Below are positions 46,351 to 57,410 of a DNA stretch of 64,000 nt, in pieces. Below the pieces are notes generated by a model, which saw only the letters and a list, made by a program, of their open reading frames with translations, searched no databases and was not told the DNA's origin. The translations under genes were made by a program, and so were the position numbers. The stretch comes from Siphlonurus alternatus (lineage: Eukaryota; Arthropoda; Insecta; Ephemeroptera; Siphlonuridae), in NCBI GenBank assembly GCA_949825025.1, contig OX463780.1, positions 47,079,280 through 47,143,279 of the forward strand. The letters run 5' to 3'. Numbering within the stretch: the stretch's first letter is position 1; every line of letters starts with the position of its first letter.

Positions 46351-46431
46351 AGGTCCATTGAAAAAAAGTATAGGTGTCCCTCCTGACTGAGGTTTTCCAT
46401 GGTTTCCTCAGTTTTACTGCATCAAATGCTC
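46351..46431 (+). mobile_element. SINE-derived module, plus orientation
   Basis: GGTCCATTGAAAAAAAGTAT, AGGTGTCCCTCCTGACTGAG and GTTTTCCATGGTTTCCTCAG. Matches the internal part of the 5S-headed SINE and the minus copy at 51521. Confidence 0.6.
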
Positions 46432-47823
46432 GTATTACATAATTAATATATATCATCTTGTAATTTACAAGATAAAAAGGGTTGCCATAAATTTCAATAA
46501 ATTATTATTATTGAAAATTCCCCTCCATTTATTTGATTTCAAAAATATTTCCCTACATCCAGCAATGTAGTGAATATTTCTGTATGATGTGGAGGTTTTT
46601 GGGTGCATTAGGCTTTATAGCAGACTAGTGTGGTTGCAACGTTAATGGAAGTTGAGTGTTTTAACACATGGTTAATCCCAACCCATTTCCTATCAAAATA
46701 ACAATAAAAATAAAACACCATGTTTGGCAAGAGAGGAGACTGTCTCGCTTGATTTACTGATGCTATGGATTTATGAGGATACACTTTTATACAGAGTTGT
46801 ATGTTGTAATAATGGACGCAGATGTAACGTATAAGATGAGGGAAAAACATAAAAATACAAATTTATTGTAATTAATTTATGTTTCATTATGATATATTTT
46901 TTTTTTTTACTTTATTTATTATATAGGTGATACTTGATCAACTAAATATACATTATATAAATTTACATTACAGAACTATACAGACACAAAGATTGGAAGT
47001 ACATAAATATTATATACTACTGCAGTATATAGACATAGATCGTTTCTGATTATTTTTGTTAAATTGCAATTCACTACTCTGTATAAACTAGCAATTAATT
47101 CACATGATCTTTTGAAGGTTTAGATTATTACAATTTTTAAATATAATGCTATGCATTTTGTTGTTATTAAGTGAATATAATTATGTTTTTGCAAAAAAAA
47201 AAAAAAATGTAAAAATGTTGCTTTTATTTGTAATTATTTACATAATATGACAACTGACTTCTTGTTTTTCTCCATTCATTTGATCCATAATCATATTATT
47301 TTCTACATAAAGTTTTTTTCTTTGGTGTGTGCTGATTTAAATCACGACTCCTCCTCGTGTTTGTGTTGGAACTGCGACTTTTCTCCAGGAAAACCCTCTG
47401 AGTTTCACCATGAAAGGAATATTTTTTAGCCTTCTTTTATTATGCCTTTGTATAAGTCTTTTAATTTGGCCTTTGATTAGTTATTTTATATAAAACGATT
47501 TCTTTGATCAAATTGACGTTGCCATGCTGACTTCCAGTCTTTATGCTCTTTCAAGAAGAAGACTTTGCTGCTTGCCTGCTTTGGTACGCTCTTTTTTTTA
47601 ATTAAAAAATGGCGTCCTGATAACGTTTTTGTGGTAAAAAGATAGACATATATGTAGTAGCGTCTTATACTTGCACTTTGAAGTAATATTTCAAACCGCA
47701 TGATGGTATATCTATATTAGCACCTTAGCCCCCACCTTAGCATACAGTATATTATATATTATAAAATATCAGTATATAGTGCAATATTCATTTGGAGTGG
47801 GTGGGCTGGCCTCCTTCACCTAA
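46432..47823. other. AT-rich spacer
   Basis: No gene recognised; poly(A/T) runs near 46901 and 47194. Confidence 0.4.
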
Positions 47824-47935
47824 ACTGGTCATCACTTAAAGTTGATATGACGTCACGAACCTTTTCCTTTGTCCTCAAATATAATACTAATGGGAGGGTC
47901 TCGTGACGTCATATCAACTTTAAGTGACGACCAGT
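47824..47935. mobile_element. Small palindromic element J with CRE sites
   Basis: ACTGGTCATCACTTAAAGTT, then GATATGACGTCACGA, mirrored by TCGTGACGTCATATCAACTT and GTGACGACCAGT. TGACGTCA at 47848-47855 and 47904-47911. 112 bases; weaker pairing continues outward. Confidence 0.85.
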
Positions 47936-48440
47936 TTATAAAACCCAACTTATATACCTCCCCCCTCCTTTCTCGCCCTGGAAATAATCTGCCACAAGCT
48001 CCATTTAGATCACCCCTAACTAATCACACAATTTTTGTATGTATCATTTAAAATTCGGTTACTAACAGTATGCACTGCATAATTTCAAATAATATAATAC
48101 TATTACACAATGTTTAAAATTTTGATATACACATTAAAATACTTAACGTCAATATACAGAATAAAAGAAAAATTAATTTTTTCAAGTCAGTTGCAATATT
48201 TTGCTATGTAACAAAAATGAGAAATAAGAAGTAAATAACATTTTATTAATTGCTTCATGTTACTGAAGTTATTCAACAAATGAGAACATAGTTCACGTAG
48301 CGACCTCATTCTCTAAGTACACATGACAAAAGCTATTATATATAAGTTCAGTGACAGAATTGCTAGAAAAGCTGTTTGGCACATCACAAAACAACCGAGA
48401 AGAGAATTGGAGACCTCAGCAAAAATCTTTCCTTTGGCAG
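47936..48440. other. Spacer upstream of the exon candidate at 48441
   Basis: No gene. The frame of the following exon candidate stays open back to 48378 or so, so a longer exon is possible. Confidence 0.35.
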
Positions 48441-48489
48441 GAGAAAAAAAGATGACAAATTTGTGAGGCAATCTTACGGAGAAGCTTAG
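48441..48489 (+). CDS. Weak terminal-exon candidate
   Basis: TCTTTCCTTTGGCAG is a good acceptor. One base then 15 codons (RKKDDKFVRQSYGEA) to TAG at 48487-48489. The same frame continues upstream without a stop to ~48370 (EKRIGDLSKNLSFG precedes it). The peptide is charged. Short length makes a chance frame possible. Confidence 0.25.
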
Positions 48490-49644
48490 TTGGTGATGAT
48501 CTTCAAAACATTAGAACTTACGTGGAGTAACACGGTGTGGAAATACACAGCAATTTTTACCTTCTTTTCAATTATTAAACTTGCCTGCTGAGTTTATCGG
48601 ATTTGTCATGTGAGGAATTTTTTATCAGCTGTATCTTTAAATTTAAATTCAATGTTGATTTTCTGGTGACATAAATTGAAGTTAAATTAAGTAGTAAAAA
48701 TATTATTAGGGAAAAGCAGCACTGATATTTATTTTTGTTATGTGTATTGTATCAGTCTAACATAGTCGATCGTCTGATTATTATTATTATTCATTTGTAT
48801 TTTATACATTATCATAACCTATGATTCATAAGCATAAATGTGATCAATGTTGTCTTGTACAACCTATATGTTCAAATAAACAAATAAAAAATAAATAAAT
48901 AAAAATAAAATAAACACTAGCAGCTATTTTTATTCTAGATTAAAATTGTCATACCTATTAAAGACTTATAAATTTGGTTTTATGTATATTTTTTATTTTG
49001 TTAGTTTAATTGAAAGTATAGCAAGACTAGCAAATAATAATTAATTAAAATGATTTGATTGTGATGTATAACAAGGTATATGTGAGATTGCATAAATAAT
49101 GGAAGGTAGCAATGAACGCTTTAATTTGTTAATTGAAGCAATTGTTGTGCAATTAATTAGCCATCATGTATGAACATGTAACCTGTGGTGATACATTAAT
49201 TGTGATGGATTGGTCAATTAAAGCGTGTTTAGCACCTCTGTTTTGTGACACTAAATAAGGTAAACAAAAATTTAAATGGCAATTAAGGATTTAAATAGGT
49301 ACTTTTTTCAATAATTTTTTAATAAATTTTCATATAAATGGCATATAAATTTATACTAAAATTGTTGTATACTGTGTAGTATATGTCTATGATTTATATA
49401 CAGTAATATAATTACTTTGTCCTAGCTCAATGAATGCTAAATGGATCCTATAGTATTCAATTATTTTCAAGTAAATATCCATGCAGATAAAATTTAATAC
49501 AAGGTTTCAATAGATATTGTATGTACAGAGATAGCTTACCTAAACTTAATCTTTATAGTAACCTGCTGTGGTATCTCTATTTAATAAACTATTTTGCCAA
49601 AAGTTACTTTAAATTTCTATTCTTATTCAGTTTGTTCTCTTCAG
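48490..49644. other. AT-rich spacer
   Basis: No gene recognised. Confidence 0.4.
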
Positions 49645-49672
49645 AGACATGTTGCGAAGATTTTATCGCCAG
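49645..49672 (+). CDS. Candidate 28-nt micro-exon
   Basis: A long pyrimidine tract (TTATTCAGTTTGTTCTCTTC, then AG) ends at 49644, and CAG|GTAAAT starts the next intron at 49673. Between them are 28 bases encoding RHVAKILSP in one frame, or other residues in the remaining frames. Both splice sites are strong and closely placed, as in animal micro-exons. No flanking exon can be assigned. Confidence 0.35.
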
Positions 49673-51520
49673 GTAAATTATATCTCACCTCTAATTTTGT
49701 CACACACATAAACAATTGGTAACACCTGCAAGAGTTTAATCTAATTGTTGTGAACCACACTCTACAGCAATTTATCGTCAACACATTTTCACCGCCTTGT
49801 AGATTTTACCTTTAGATACCATTAACTTAATTAATTTAAGTTTTAAAAAAAACATGCTACACGCGGGGTGTCACAATTAATTTGATTTTCATCGTAAATG
49901 TTCGGGAGTATATTTCAAATCGTGAGACGCTTTTTGCAACAAAATGCTCACCAATTAAATGAAAGAGGACATTGAAAGTATAATAGAAATTATATATTAA
50001 AATTAAATGTAACGGAAAGGGTAGAAAGAGTTTGTATTATTCAACTTTTTGTAAAATATATGCAACAGAGTATCACATTGATCAACTTTGCCTAATATAC
50101 AATGTAATGTTTTTGAATAAGTAATTGTAATGAGATGTATACTGATAATTTTGAGTCAATTTTACTTATGAACAAAAATAACAAAGGGAAATTATTGATG
50201 TACTACTATATTTACACAAATTAGCCTGAACAACAACAATATGCTAATGCAAACACATACATTAAAATAGCCTTATTATATTATTTATAACGTGCACATA
50301 AATAACATGTAAAAAGTTATATAGAATTTTTTAAAATGCTATAATATACATACAGATCAATCAAAAGATTAAATTATGCAGTATATGATAAAAATCAATT
50401 CCAGTTTCAGTATTGGCCTCTCATTCCACATTTTTTTTTTTTTATAATTCATTGAAAATGTGAAAAATAAATAATTTAATATAATTATCCAATATTATTA
50501 TGATTTCAATTACCTTTTTATAAAATTATTATATTTTTATAAGACTTAATAACTCTTGAAAATTGAGTACCAAGAGTAATAAAACAGTATTTAATTCGTA
50601 AATTATGTACTACAGTTGCTATAAATAATTGCCTGCTATATAAAGACTTTTTGTTATATATAAAGTTATATTGACTTATAACCTCTGCTATAAAAGTTTA
50701 AAATATCTCTTTCTTCTTGTTATTATAATTCATGCTATCTTGTATCTTGAAGCAGACAATGGGAATTGAAAATCTTTTTTTCGCTTCTGTGTTACGCCAA
50801 GGAGAAATAAAGTGTTTAATACGTTACTCGGAGAAGTAGGATTATGGTTCTCGGCTCAGCAACCTTCTTTGGCTTATACTACAATTTTATGTCTGGATCA
50901 TATCTGATCATGAACGTACTTCTCATGTGGGGAGACTAAAAAATAACAATGCATATAGTTTATTTTTTTAAATATAGTTTACTTCACTTTTCTTATACAT
51001 TGATATTATTTCTACTAGCTTGTACAGTCAAATACAAAATAATTGCTTTGGTGTTCTTCAGACTACACTTATTATGGCAAATTTGATACATTATAATAGC
51101 CATGGCATTGAATAATTTAAAATATTTATCTTATTAACGTTATTTTGTAAATAAATGGAGAAGCATTTAAAATTTAAAACAAAACAACGAAAAATACATG
51201 AAATTAACATTACGCTAACTGAATTTAGCATTCTCGATATTTTTGGTTATTTGCTATTATAGTTGACATTCATTTCTACTTCTTTTTGTGAATAGCTGAT
51301 GGGACCCTTGCTCTATTTGTAGGGGCATTATCATATCTATTGACGTGTGGTGAAATTTGAAATTTTCTTTTGCTATTGCTAAACTGGGTGCTCTCTCATT
51401 TTTTTTTTTTTTTTTTTTTTTGCAAGCATACACCCTTATAAGCTTGAAGCTGAAGGCGGGGTAGTTGGTAGAGATAAGGGAAGGAAAGGATGGTGGACAT
51501 GGCCTGTTACGCGTTTCAAC
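49673..51520. other. AT-rich spacer
   Basis: No well-supported gene. A 31-codon ATG frame at 50844-50939 with a hydrophobic product (MVLGSATFFGLYY...) lies in a GC-richer patch but has no other support. Confidence 0.4.
50844..50939 (+). other. Small ORF, 31 codons, uncertain
   Basis: ATG at 50844, TAA at 50937-50939. The peptide is hydrophobic throughout with one short break, resembling a single membrane helix. No splice signal or promoter ties it to a transcript. Confidence 0.15.
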
Positions 51521-51596
51521 ATTCACTGAGGTGAGACTGAGGGAACCGAGGAAATCCTCAGTCAGGACGGACACCTCTACTATTTCTCAATGAACC
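51521..51596 (-). mobile_element. SINE-derived module, minus orientation
   Basis: On the minus strand: GGTTCATTGAGAAATAGTAG, AGGTGTCCGTCCTGACTGAG and GATTTCCTCGGTTCCCTCAG. Close to the 46351 copy. Confidence 0.6.
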
Positions 51597-51897
51597 AAAG
51601 TGATTTCCAAAGCCTGGGGAACCACATGCAAAATAAATAAATCTGCAATCTTTTCCAGCAAACCAGGTAGAGGTAGCGTTCGTGATGTTCCGAGGTGTAT
51701 TTAATACATCATAGTGACGTCATAGTGCTCCAACTTGAAGTTTATTTTTGAAATTGAAAGAATTGAGATGGTGTGTGTAATATTATTATTTGAGTTCTCC
51801 TTCGAGAAAATAGTGGCTATATTAATTCTCTTCCACATATTATAGTGTAACCTGCTGTCAGACGAAATATGCTCTGCTATTCTTCTCTTTTTTTCAG
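51597..51897. other. Spacer, CRE at 51715-51722
   Basis: No gene. One TGACGTCA not inside a recognised palindrome. Ends with a strong pyrimidine tract and CAG. Confidence 0.4.
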
Positions 51898-51947
51898 ATA
51901 AAGAGGCTGCTTTTGTGTGCGTAAACATGCAGTCTAAAATAACGTAA
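51898..51947 (+). CDS. Weak terminal-exon candidate after a strong acceptor
   Basis: CTTCTCTTTTTTTCAG is among the best acceptors in the window. Two bases then 15 codons (KEAAFVCVNMQSKIT) end at TAA 51945-51947. No poly(A) signal is close. Very short, so the frame carries little weight. Confidence 0.22.
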
Positions 51948-53274
51948 CTTGCCTGCCGGCTTAACTATATACACATCGTATTACTCTTCTTTTTTGTTTT
52001 TTTTTTCTATTTTCTTATGTCGGATTTGATTATTCAAGAGGAGTTATATATTATATTAAAAAAAGAAAAGTTGTAAGAAAAGACCTAAGGCGTCTATTAC
52101 CGTGTGTATTTTATATGTATATAAAAAAAATTGAAAATGTTTGTGAATTAAAATGAAGAAATAACATCATTATATAAAGTTTCCTCTATGTTTACTTTAT
52201 AACATAATTAGAAAAATATTATAACTTTCGTAGTTTAACGTACTCAAGTACTTGTCTTATTTTGATTGGCTAATTCAATTAATTGAACAACTACTAATAA
52301 GAACTAATTATATAAATAACATTAAATATACATTTAATAATAAATTAGGCACATATTTTCAATATTTTTATTTAAAACATGAATCTGTCTGCAATCAAAA
52401 GGATTGACAAGCAAATTGTGAGAAAAATCTATAAAGTCTGTCTTTGAAATTATCCCATTTACTGTGTATAGGCAATAATGGTTATACTGTAGTACCTGGT
52501 ATGTGTTCTACTCCAATTAAGTTTATGATATTTAATAAATTTTATGTAATTTAAAATATTTATATTTTATGTTATACAACTGCACCTCTTTAACTGATTT
52601 ATACGGGTTGTAGCCTTACATTTACAACTTTAATACGGAAAACATATGGAAAAATATGCAATATATATACGAAGTTAAAAAATAAACAATAAAAAATTTT
52701 ATTTCTGGTAAAAGAATATGGTTGTATTATTAATGTACATGTTTCTCGTTATTGATGTATAAATTACAAACACGAGAGTTAAAGTGCGGACAGTACGATG
52801 TTGCATGCAGCGCATGTCGTAATAAGATCTGTTTTCTCCGTACTGCTGTGTGACGGCTAGCACGCGACGTTCCGTCTAGCTCAGATTTCTCCACGAAACA
52901 TATTTATGTACATGAGTCTTTATTGCAGTTATGATTTATAATGTGGCAGTAAAAAAAGGTTTTACTCATGTAATTTGAACTCCCCCCTCTCGGTGCATTT
53001 AAAAACATGTATATATTATATTTTAGTGACGGTTTATAAATTAATGTAAAATTCTTCACAGACATCAGCTGTTTATCCATAAATATATAAGGATATTATG
53101 CCCACAGAAAGTAAATACTATTATATATATATGCATATGATTGAAGTACATATTATAAGAATTTAAGTGTACACAGATGCATATACTTAGATATTGAATT
53201 TGTAAAGTTGAAACAGAAGAGTGGAAAACTGTTCATTTCAATGCAGAACCTTTTTAATTTGACTGCATTGGTGT
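51948..53274. other. AT-rich spacer
   Basis: A GC-richer patch at 52780-52900 has no supported frame; the remainder is A/T-rich. Confidence 0.4.
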
Positions 53275-53512
53275 CATTTTCTTTTTCATAATTTTTCTTA
53301 GAATTTTCTTTCATAAATAATGACAAGAAGAACTAATGCTATTGAAGAAAAATATTTGGAGACCAAAACTATTATTTAAAAAAAAAAAGAGTTGTTGTGA
53401 GTTACGTTAACCCGCATAGCATAGGATTTTAGGGTTTTCTGCTTACATTCCGAAGATCTTCGGGCATCTCCGTGCTACCCAAAACGTAAACATGAAACTC
53501 CCGTATAGCAAT
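53275..53512. repeat. Dispersed repeat K, copy 1
   Basis: GAATTTTCTTTCATAAATAA, AATGCTATTGAAGAAAAATA, GTTACGTTAACCCGCATAGC and AAACGTAAACATGAAACTCC, in the same order as at 59471. About 240 bases, no inverted arms, so not a simple MITE. A short ATG frame (MTRRTNAIEEKYLET) is partly shared between copies. Confidence 0.75.
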
Positions 53513-54730
53513 AGTTTACACTTTTTTTTCTTAATTGTTTCGATTCCTCCCTCTTATTCCAGCCCCGGTAATGTTAGGAAATATTGTCAACTGCAGTTCA
53601 TTACGCAGTTAACTTTTTCTCCATAACAACAATGTTGACCCTGCCTAGCTTGCATGCAGTTGTAGGTACGTAGGCCGTGTACTCGAGTGTCATTTAAACC
53701 AAGGTCGAAGAACGCAGAATATTGTATGCCACTTTTAGAAAAAAAGTTTGCAGGACGAGAAATGCTTTAATTTGAATTCTCATTACTGTAATGAAACTTG
53801 AAGTACTTTTAGTATGATATAATGTACTTCTCTTGCCCTAGTTTTTAACACCTGAAATTGTATAATAATTACGTACTAGATTTATCTGAAAAATAAATTT
53901 TTAATATTTAACATAAAATAATTATATAATGTTGCATGATAAATTATATTATATAAAACTTGACTTGTTACAGTCAAGTTTTTTGTTTCAAAGGAAATAA
54001 ATATGAGTTTTTTTACACGACGCGTCTAAAAAATAACTAATTAATTACACCACAATATTTTTATTTGCATAATGTATTTTTATTTGTTTTAAACAAAGGT
54101 ATATTACAATTCAAAGGTATACATTATTTTACTATCATGTATAACAGATAATCATTGCTTAAGTTCAATTATTATTAATTTTATCATAGCAAAAATCATT
54201 ATTTACAATTGATTATATAATAGTTAATATAATCCAGTAAATGGAAACTAAATATTAATTTAAATTATATTCATTAAAATGAAATTTAATTTTATTTGAC
54301 TGATTCCACTAAATAAATAGAGTTTTGCAGTGAATCTATCAAATGAATTCTTTGTATCTGATGGATTTATCAGTTTTATAAATTTGTGCTTTGATGTGAT
54401 TGAGTTTTTGTTTGTGTCTTTGTATTCTCTACAGACACTATGTTGTTGATACTTGATTTAATGTGCTTATATTGTTATGTACAATCGAAATGCAATAAAA
54501 ATATTGTGAATTATGATCAATTTCATGCTTAAAATGTAAATAAACATTAATATGAGCAAAAATAAATATCACTATAATTTTCTTTATTAACACTGATAAT
54601 AATTTTACGACTTAATTTTATTGTATTGACACATCTGTTCCAACCATTTAAATAAATTAAAACAATTTATAACGCAAGAGAGAATAAAAATTAATTAGTG
54701 TCGATAGTATCGATTTAAATACGTATTTTT
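53513..54730. other. Spacer
   Basis: A GC-richer patch at 53560-53710 follows repeat K; then A/T-rich with no gene. Confidence 0.4.
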
Positions 54731-55362
54731 ACAACCTGCATTAAATTTTTATATATTGAACGTTATATTTAAATTAGAGAGTCTCAAAAGTATTTTTTTA
54801 CACAATTTGAATTTTTTTTTTTCAAATTGTACTGCAGAACGCTGTGACATGTAATGTAATGCCTTTCTTTAAAATACTTGCATTTTAAATATTTAAATGC
54901 CTATGACGTCACAGCGTTTTGCATTCAAATTTTAAGGATGTTAAGGGTAAGATAACGTCACCAATGTTAAAAAAAATCCCTCATACAAAAATTATGAAAA
55001 CAATTTAAAATGTTCTCCTCTACACCTCCTATTAGTAGCTAAAATATCAGGTATACAAATACGATCTAGTTTTTGAGTTATGAATTTTTGAAGTTGACTA
55101 CTTTCACATGGAGAAATGGAAATTCCATGTTATAGTCAACTTTAAAAATTCATAACTCAAAAATTAGATCGTATTTGTATACCTGATATTTTAGCTACTA
55201 ATAGGAGGTGTAGAGGAGAACATTTTAAATTTTTTTCATAATTTTCGTGTGAGGAATTTTTTTTAACATTGGTGGCGTTATCTTATCCTTAACAGGGTTT
55301 AAAAAGATTTTGATAAAATTGGCAATACATAACTCGCAGTCCTCTATATCTAAATATTCAAT
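54731..55362. mobile_element. Palindromic MITE family D, copy 5, interrupted by family A
   Basis: Begins ACAACCTGCATTAAATTTTT. Inner arms ACTGCAGAACGCTGTGACAT and CTATGACGTCACAGCGTTTT (TGACGTCA at 54904-54911). After AAGGATG a family A element interrupts, then CAGGGTTTAAAAAG and the D end GCAGTCCTCTATATCTAAAT. Confidence 0.75.
54941..55292. mobile_element. TTAA-bounded MITE family A, copy 3 (nested in D)
   Basis: TTAAGGGTAAGATAACGTCA to CGTTATCTTATCCTTAA. The flanks read GGATG|TTAA...TTAA|CAGGG, and the corresponding D copy at 35863 has GGATGTTAGAG, that is, a single TTA(A/G). This supports TTAA as the duplicated target. Confidence 0.9.
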
Positions 55363-55855
55363 GGAATATTTCATATACATAGCTTTTCCATTATTTTTAA
55401 TTTGATGTTTATAACATGCTTTTTGCTATGAAAGTGAGTAACAGAATACACGATCCCATTTTGTTGAGGTACTTTTTATCACGTGATTGTTTGTACTCCA
55501 GTGAGAGCTAGGTACTCTCAAAGCATCAAATCTAGCCCATATATTTATTATACTCTGTGTGGCGAGGTACCATGCTTAGCTGCCGACGGCCAAAAGTAAG
55601 CACATCGCATAAACAGCTGCTAGAGTGGCCACACCCAGCCTTTACGTAAATGTTCCTGTCTCTGTAAAAAGTGAAAAAAACAAGGAAAGGCAATTGTGAA
55701 AATAATTTGTACATTACCAGTTGGTTTTGGCATCACTTTTGATGTTTTTCATTTTGTTTTATTATTATGTATAATAAACTAAAAAAATATATGGAATTTA
55801 TATAAATTCAATATCTATTATAACATATAAAAATAAAAAAAAGAAGTTTCATCTA
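55363..55855. other. Spacer
   Basis: GC-richer at 55560-55660 without a supported gene; otherwise A/T-rich. Confidence 0.4.
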
Positions 55856-55879
55856 CACGCACAGAAAAAGTTAAACTTT

Positions 55880-56175
55880 TAGTTTTAAAACCAAACCTTT
55901 TACGCACTAAATGTTGTACCTAACGCGTAAAAGTATTAGATTCAAAACTTTGAGAGACTAAAATGTTATCTAGTGAAAAAGAATTAAATGTTAACCTGTA
56001 TAAGAGAGTAAGTTTCAAAACTTCTCGGCGGTTAGTATTCTAGCCTGCTAGCAGGTTAGGTTTCTAGCCGCCTAACGCACTAAGATTCTAGTCTTTTAGC
56101 TCGGTAGGTTTTTATCTTTCTAGCAGGATAAGATATTAGCTTTTTACAGTTTTAATTTTTATCCTGTCTAAATGA
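55880..56175. repeat. Left array of degenerate ~24-bp repeats
   Basis: From 56033 the units can be cut as TTAGTATTCTAGCCTGCTAG(CAGG), TTAGGTTTCTAGCCGCCTAA, TAAGATTCTAGTCTTTTAGC, TAGGTTTTTATCTTTCTAGC, TAAGATATTAGCTTTTTACA and so on, 24-25 bases each. The earlier part is more diverged. Confidence 0.7.
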
Positions 56176-56244
56176 TAGATTGGATCGAGGGAATCAGGAA
56201 TTCCGGAGTTGCCAAACTTCTGCAGCAGTACCAGTAGTGCAGTA

Positions 56245-56713
56245 CTTAGTAGTACTCGATCGTGATGATTTTATTAGTGTTCCTTGCAGCGACTACCATT
56301 GAACCCATCGTTATGAAGTTTGTAATCCAGGGCATAGGATTCAGCAGGTTTCCTACATGTATCTGAAACAATTAGGAGAACAATATTAAAATTTATAATT
56401 ATAAAAATAATGTAACTCATTTTACCTTATAAATAAGTTCCTTCAAGCAGCGACTTTGCGTTGAAAAAAATCATTTTTTCCCCGTCTTCCGTGTGATGTT
56501 ATCTCCTTCTGAAACATATTAAAACAACAATTTATTCCATGCTATTGAAGTAATAATGATAAATAAAATTGAAAATATGATTTACACTTACCAGTTATAG
56601 GTAAATTCAGACACGAATTGCTTGCTCAACTGCCCAGAGACGACTGAACGACGCCAAGGCTGGATGATTGTGAATGCGCATCTTCAACGCGCAGAAATCC
56701 GTTAGGTTTTATA
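56245..56713 (-). CDS. Compact three-exon minus-strand transcription unit, coding status unresolved
   Basis: Reading on the minus strand: TATAAAA (56713-56707); exon 1 to 56592 with donor CTG|GTAAGTGTAAA; intron 1 (56591-56509, 83 nt) ending AATATGTTTCAG; exon 2, 56508-56426 (83 nt), donor AAG|GTAAAATGAG; intron 2 (56425-56363, 63 nt) ending CCTAATTGTTTCAG; exon 3 from 56362 with AATAAA at 56275-56270. All four splice sites and both ends agree on strand and spacing. Exons are clearly GC-richer than introns. Coding is ambiguous. One frame runs through all three exons (…LPITEGDNITRKTGKK, one TGA between A and T runs in exon 2, then …LKELIYKIHVGNLLNPM). Another frame of exon 3 gives TCRKPAESYALDYKLHNDGF to TAATAA. 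It may be a decayed coding gene, a short peptide gene or a spliced non-coding RNA. Confidence 0.6.
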
Positions 56714-56840
56714 CACTTAAGGGATGGTTTTTTAGCCTTTTGAGGGATTAATATTCTAATAATACATAAAGGTTACCATCATAAACTCTAGTACTAAAAT
56801 CTTATCCTTCTACGGCATAATTTTTTAAACTGTTAAAATA

Positions 56841-57272
56841 CTAACTTTCTAGACCTTCAAGAGTGTACCTTTTTATCTTGTATAGTTTAAGATGTTAGCT
56901 TGCTACAGGTTAGCTTCCTGTGTAAGACTTTAAAGTACTAAGAACGTAACCTGCTTCGCGATAACTCTTTATAAGCCTAAAAGACTAGCTTTCTATCCTT
57001 TCAAGAGTATAAATTTTTATCATGTTACGCTAGTTTGTTAAACTGCTACAGGATAGCTCCGATAGTAAGACTTTAAAATACTAAAAACGTATCCTGCTCT
57101 AGGATAACTCTTTATACGCTTTAAAAGACTAGCTTTTTAGCCTTTCAAGAGTGTAACTTTTTATCTTGCAGTGACTAGAATATAAACCTGCTAGAGGATA
57201 GCCTCCTATGTTAGAATTTAAAACACTAAGTTCCTATCTACTTAAAGACTAACATAGTATCTTATCCTTCCA
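56841..57272. repeat. 144-bp higher-order tandem repeat, three units
   Basis: Units start CTAACTTTCTAGACCTTCAA (56841), CTAGCTTTCTATCCTTTCAA (56985) and CTAGCTTTTTAGCCTTTCAA (57129): spacing exactly 144 and 144. Each unit also holds a GCTACAGG-type block and a CTTTAAA.TACTAA block in the same order. 144 equals six ~24-bp subunits. Confidence 0.85.
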
Positions 57273-57410
57273 GCAGGTTAACTTTTTAATATTTTTTCTC
57301 GTTAGTGTCTTAGAGGTTTTAAATGTTAACCTAAAAGGATTAAATGTTAACCTAAAAGGCTAAAACTCGGAGTTAACCTTTTAAAACACTAACAAGTTTT
57401 CCTCCGTGTA

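Larger units (their letters stand above)
55856..57408. mobile_element. 1.55-kb unit of ~24-bp degenerate repeats flanking a spliced minus-strand transcript
   Basis: The left end CACGCACAGAAAAAG and the inverted right end CACGGAGGAAAACTTG form short imperfect terminal inverted repeats; TA lies outside each (55854-55855, 57409-57410). Inside, 55880-56175 and 56715-57400 are filled with degenerate ~24-bp units of the type TTAGTATTCTAGCCTGCTAG, each with a CTAG..CTAG or AGG.TA core. Between the arrays lies a compact gene-like unit on the minus strand. No transposase is encoded. It could be a non-autonomous transposon that has captured a gene, or a gene whose flanks consist of binding-site arrays. 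The family is unknown to me. Confidence 0.65.
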
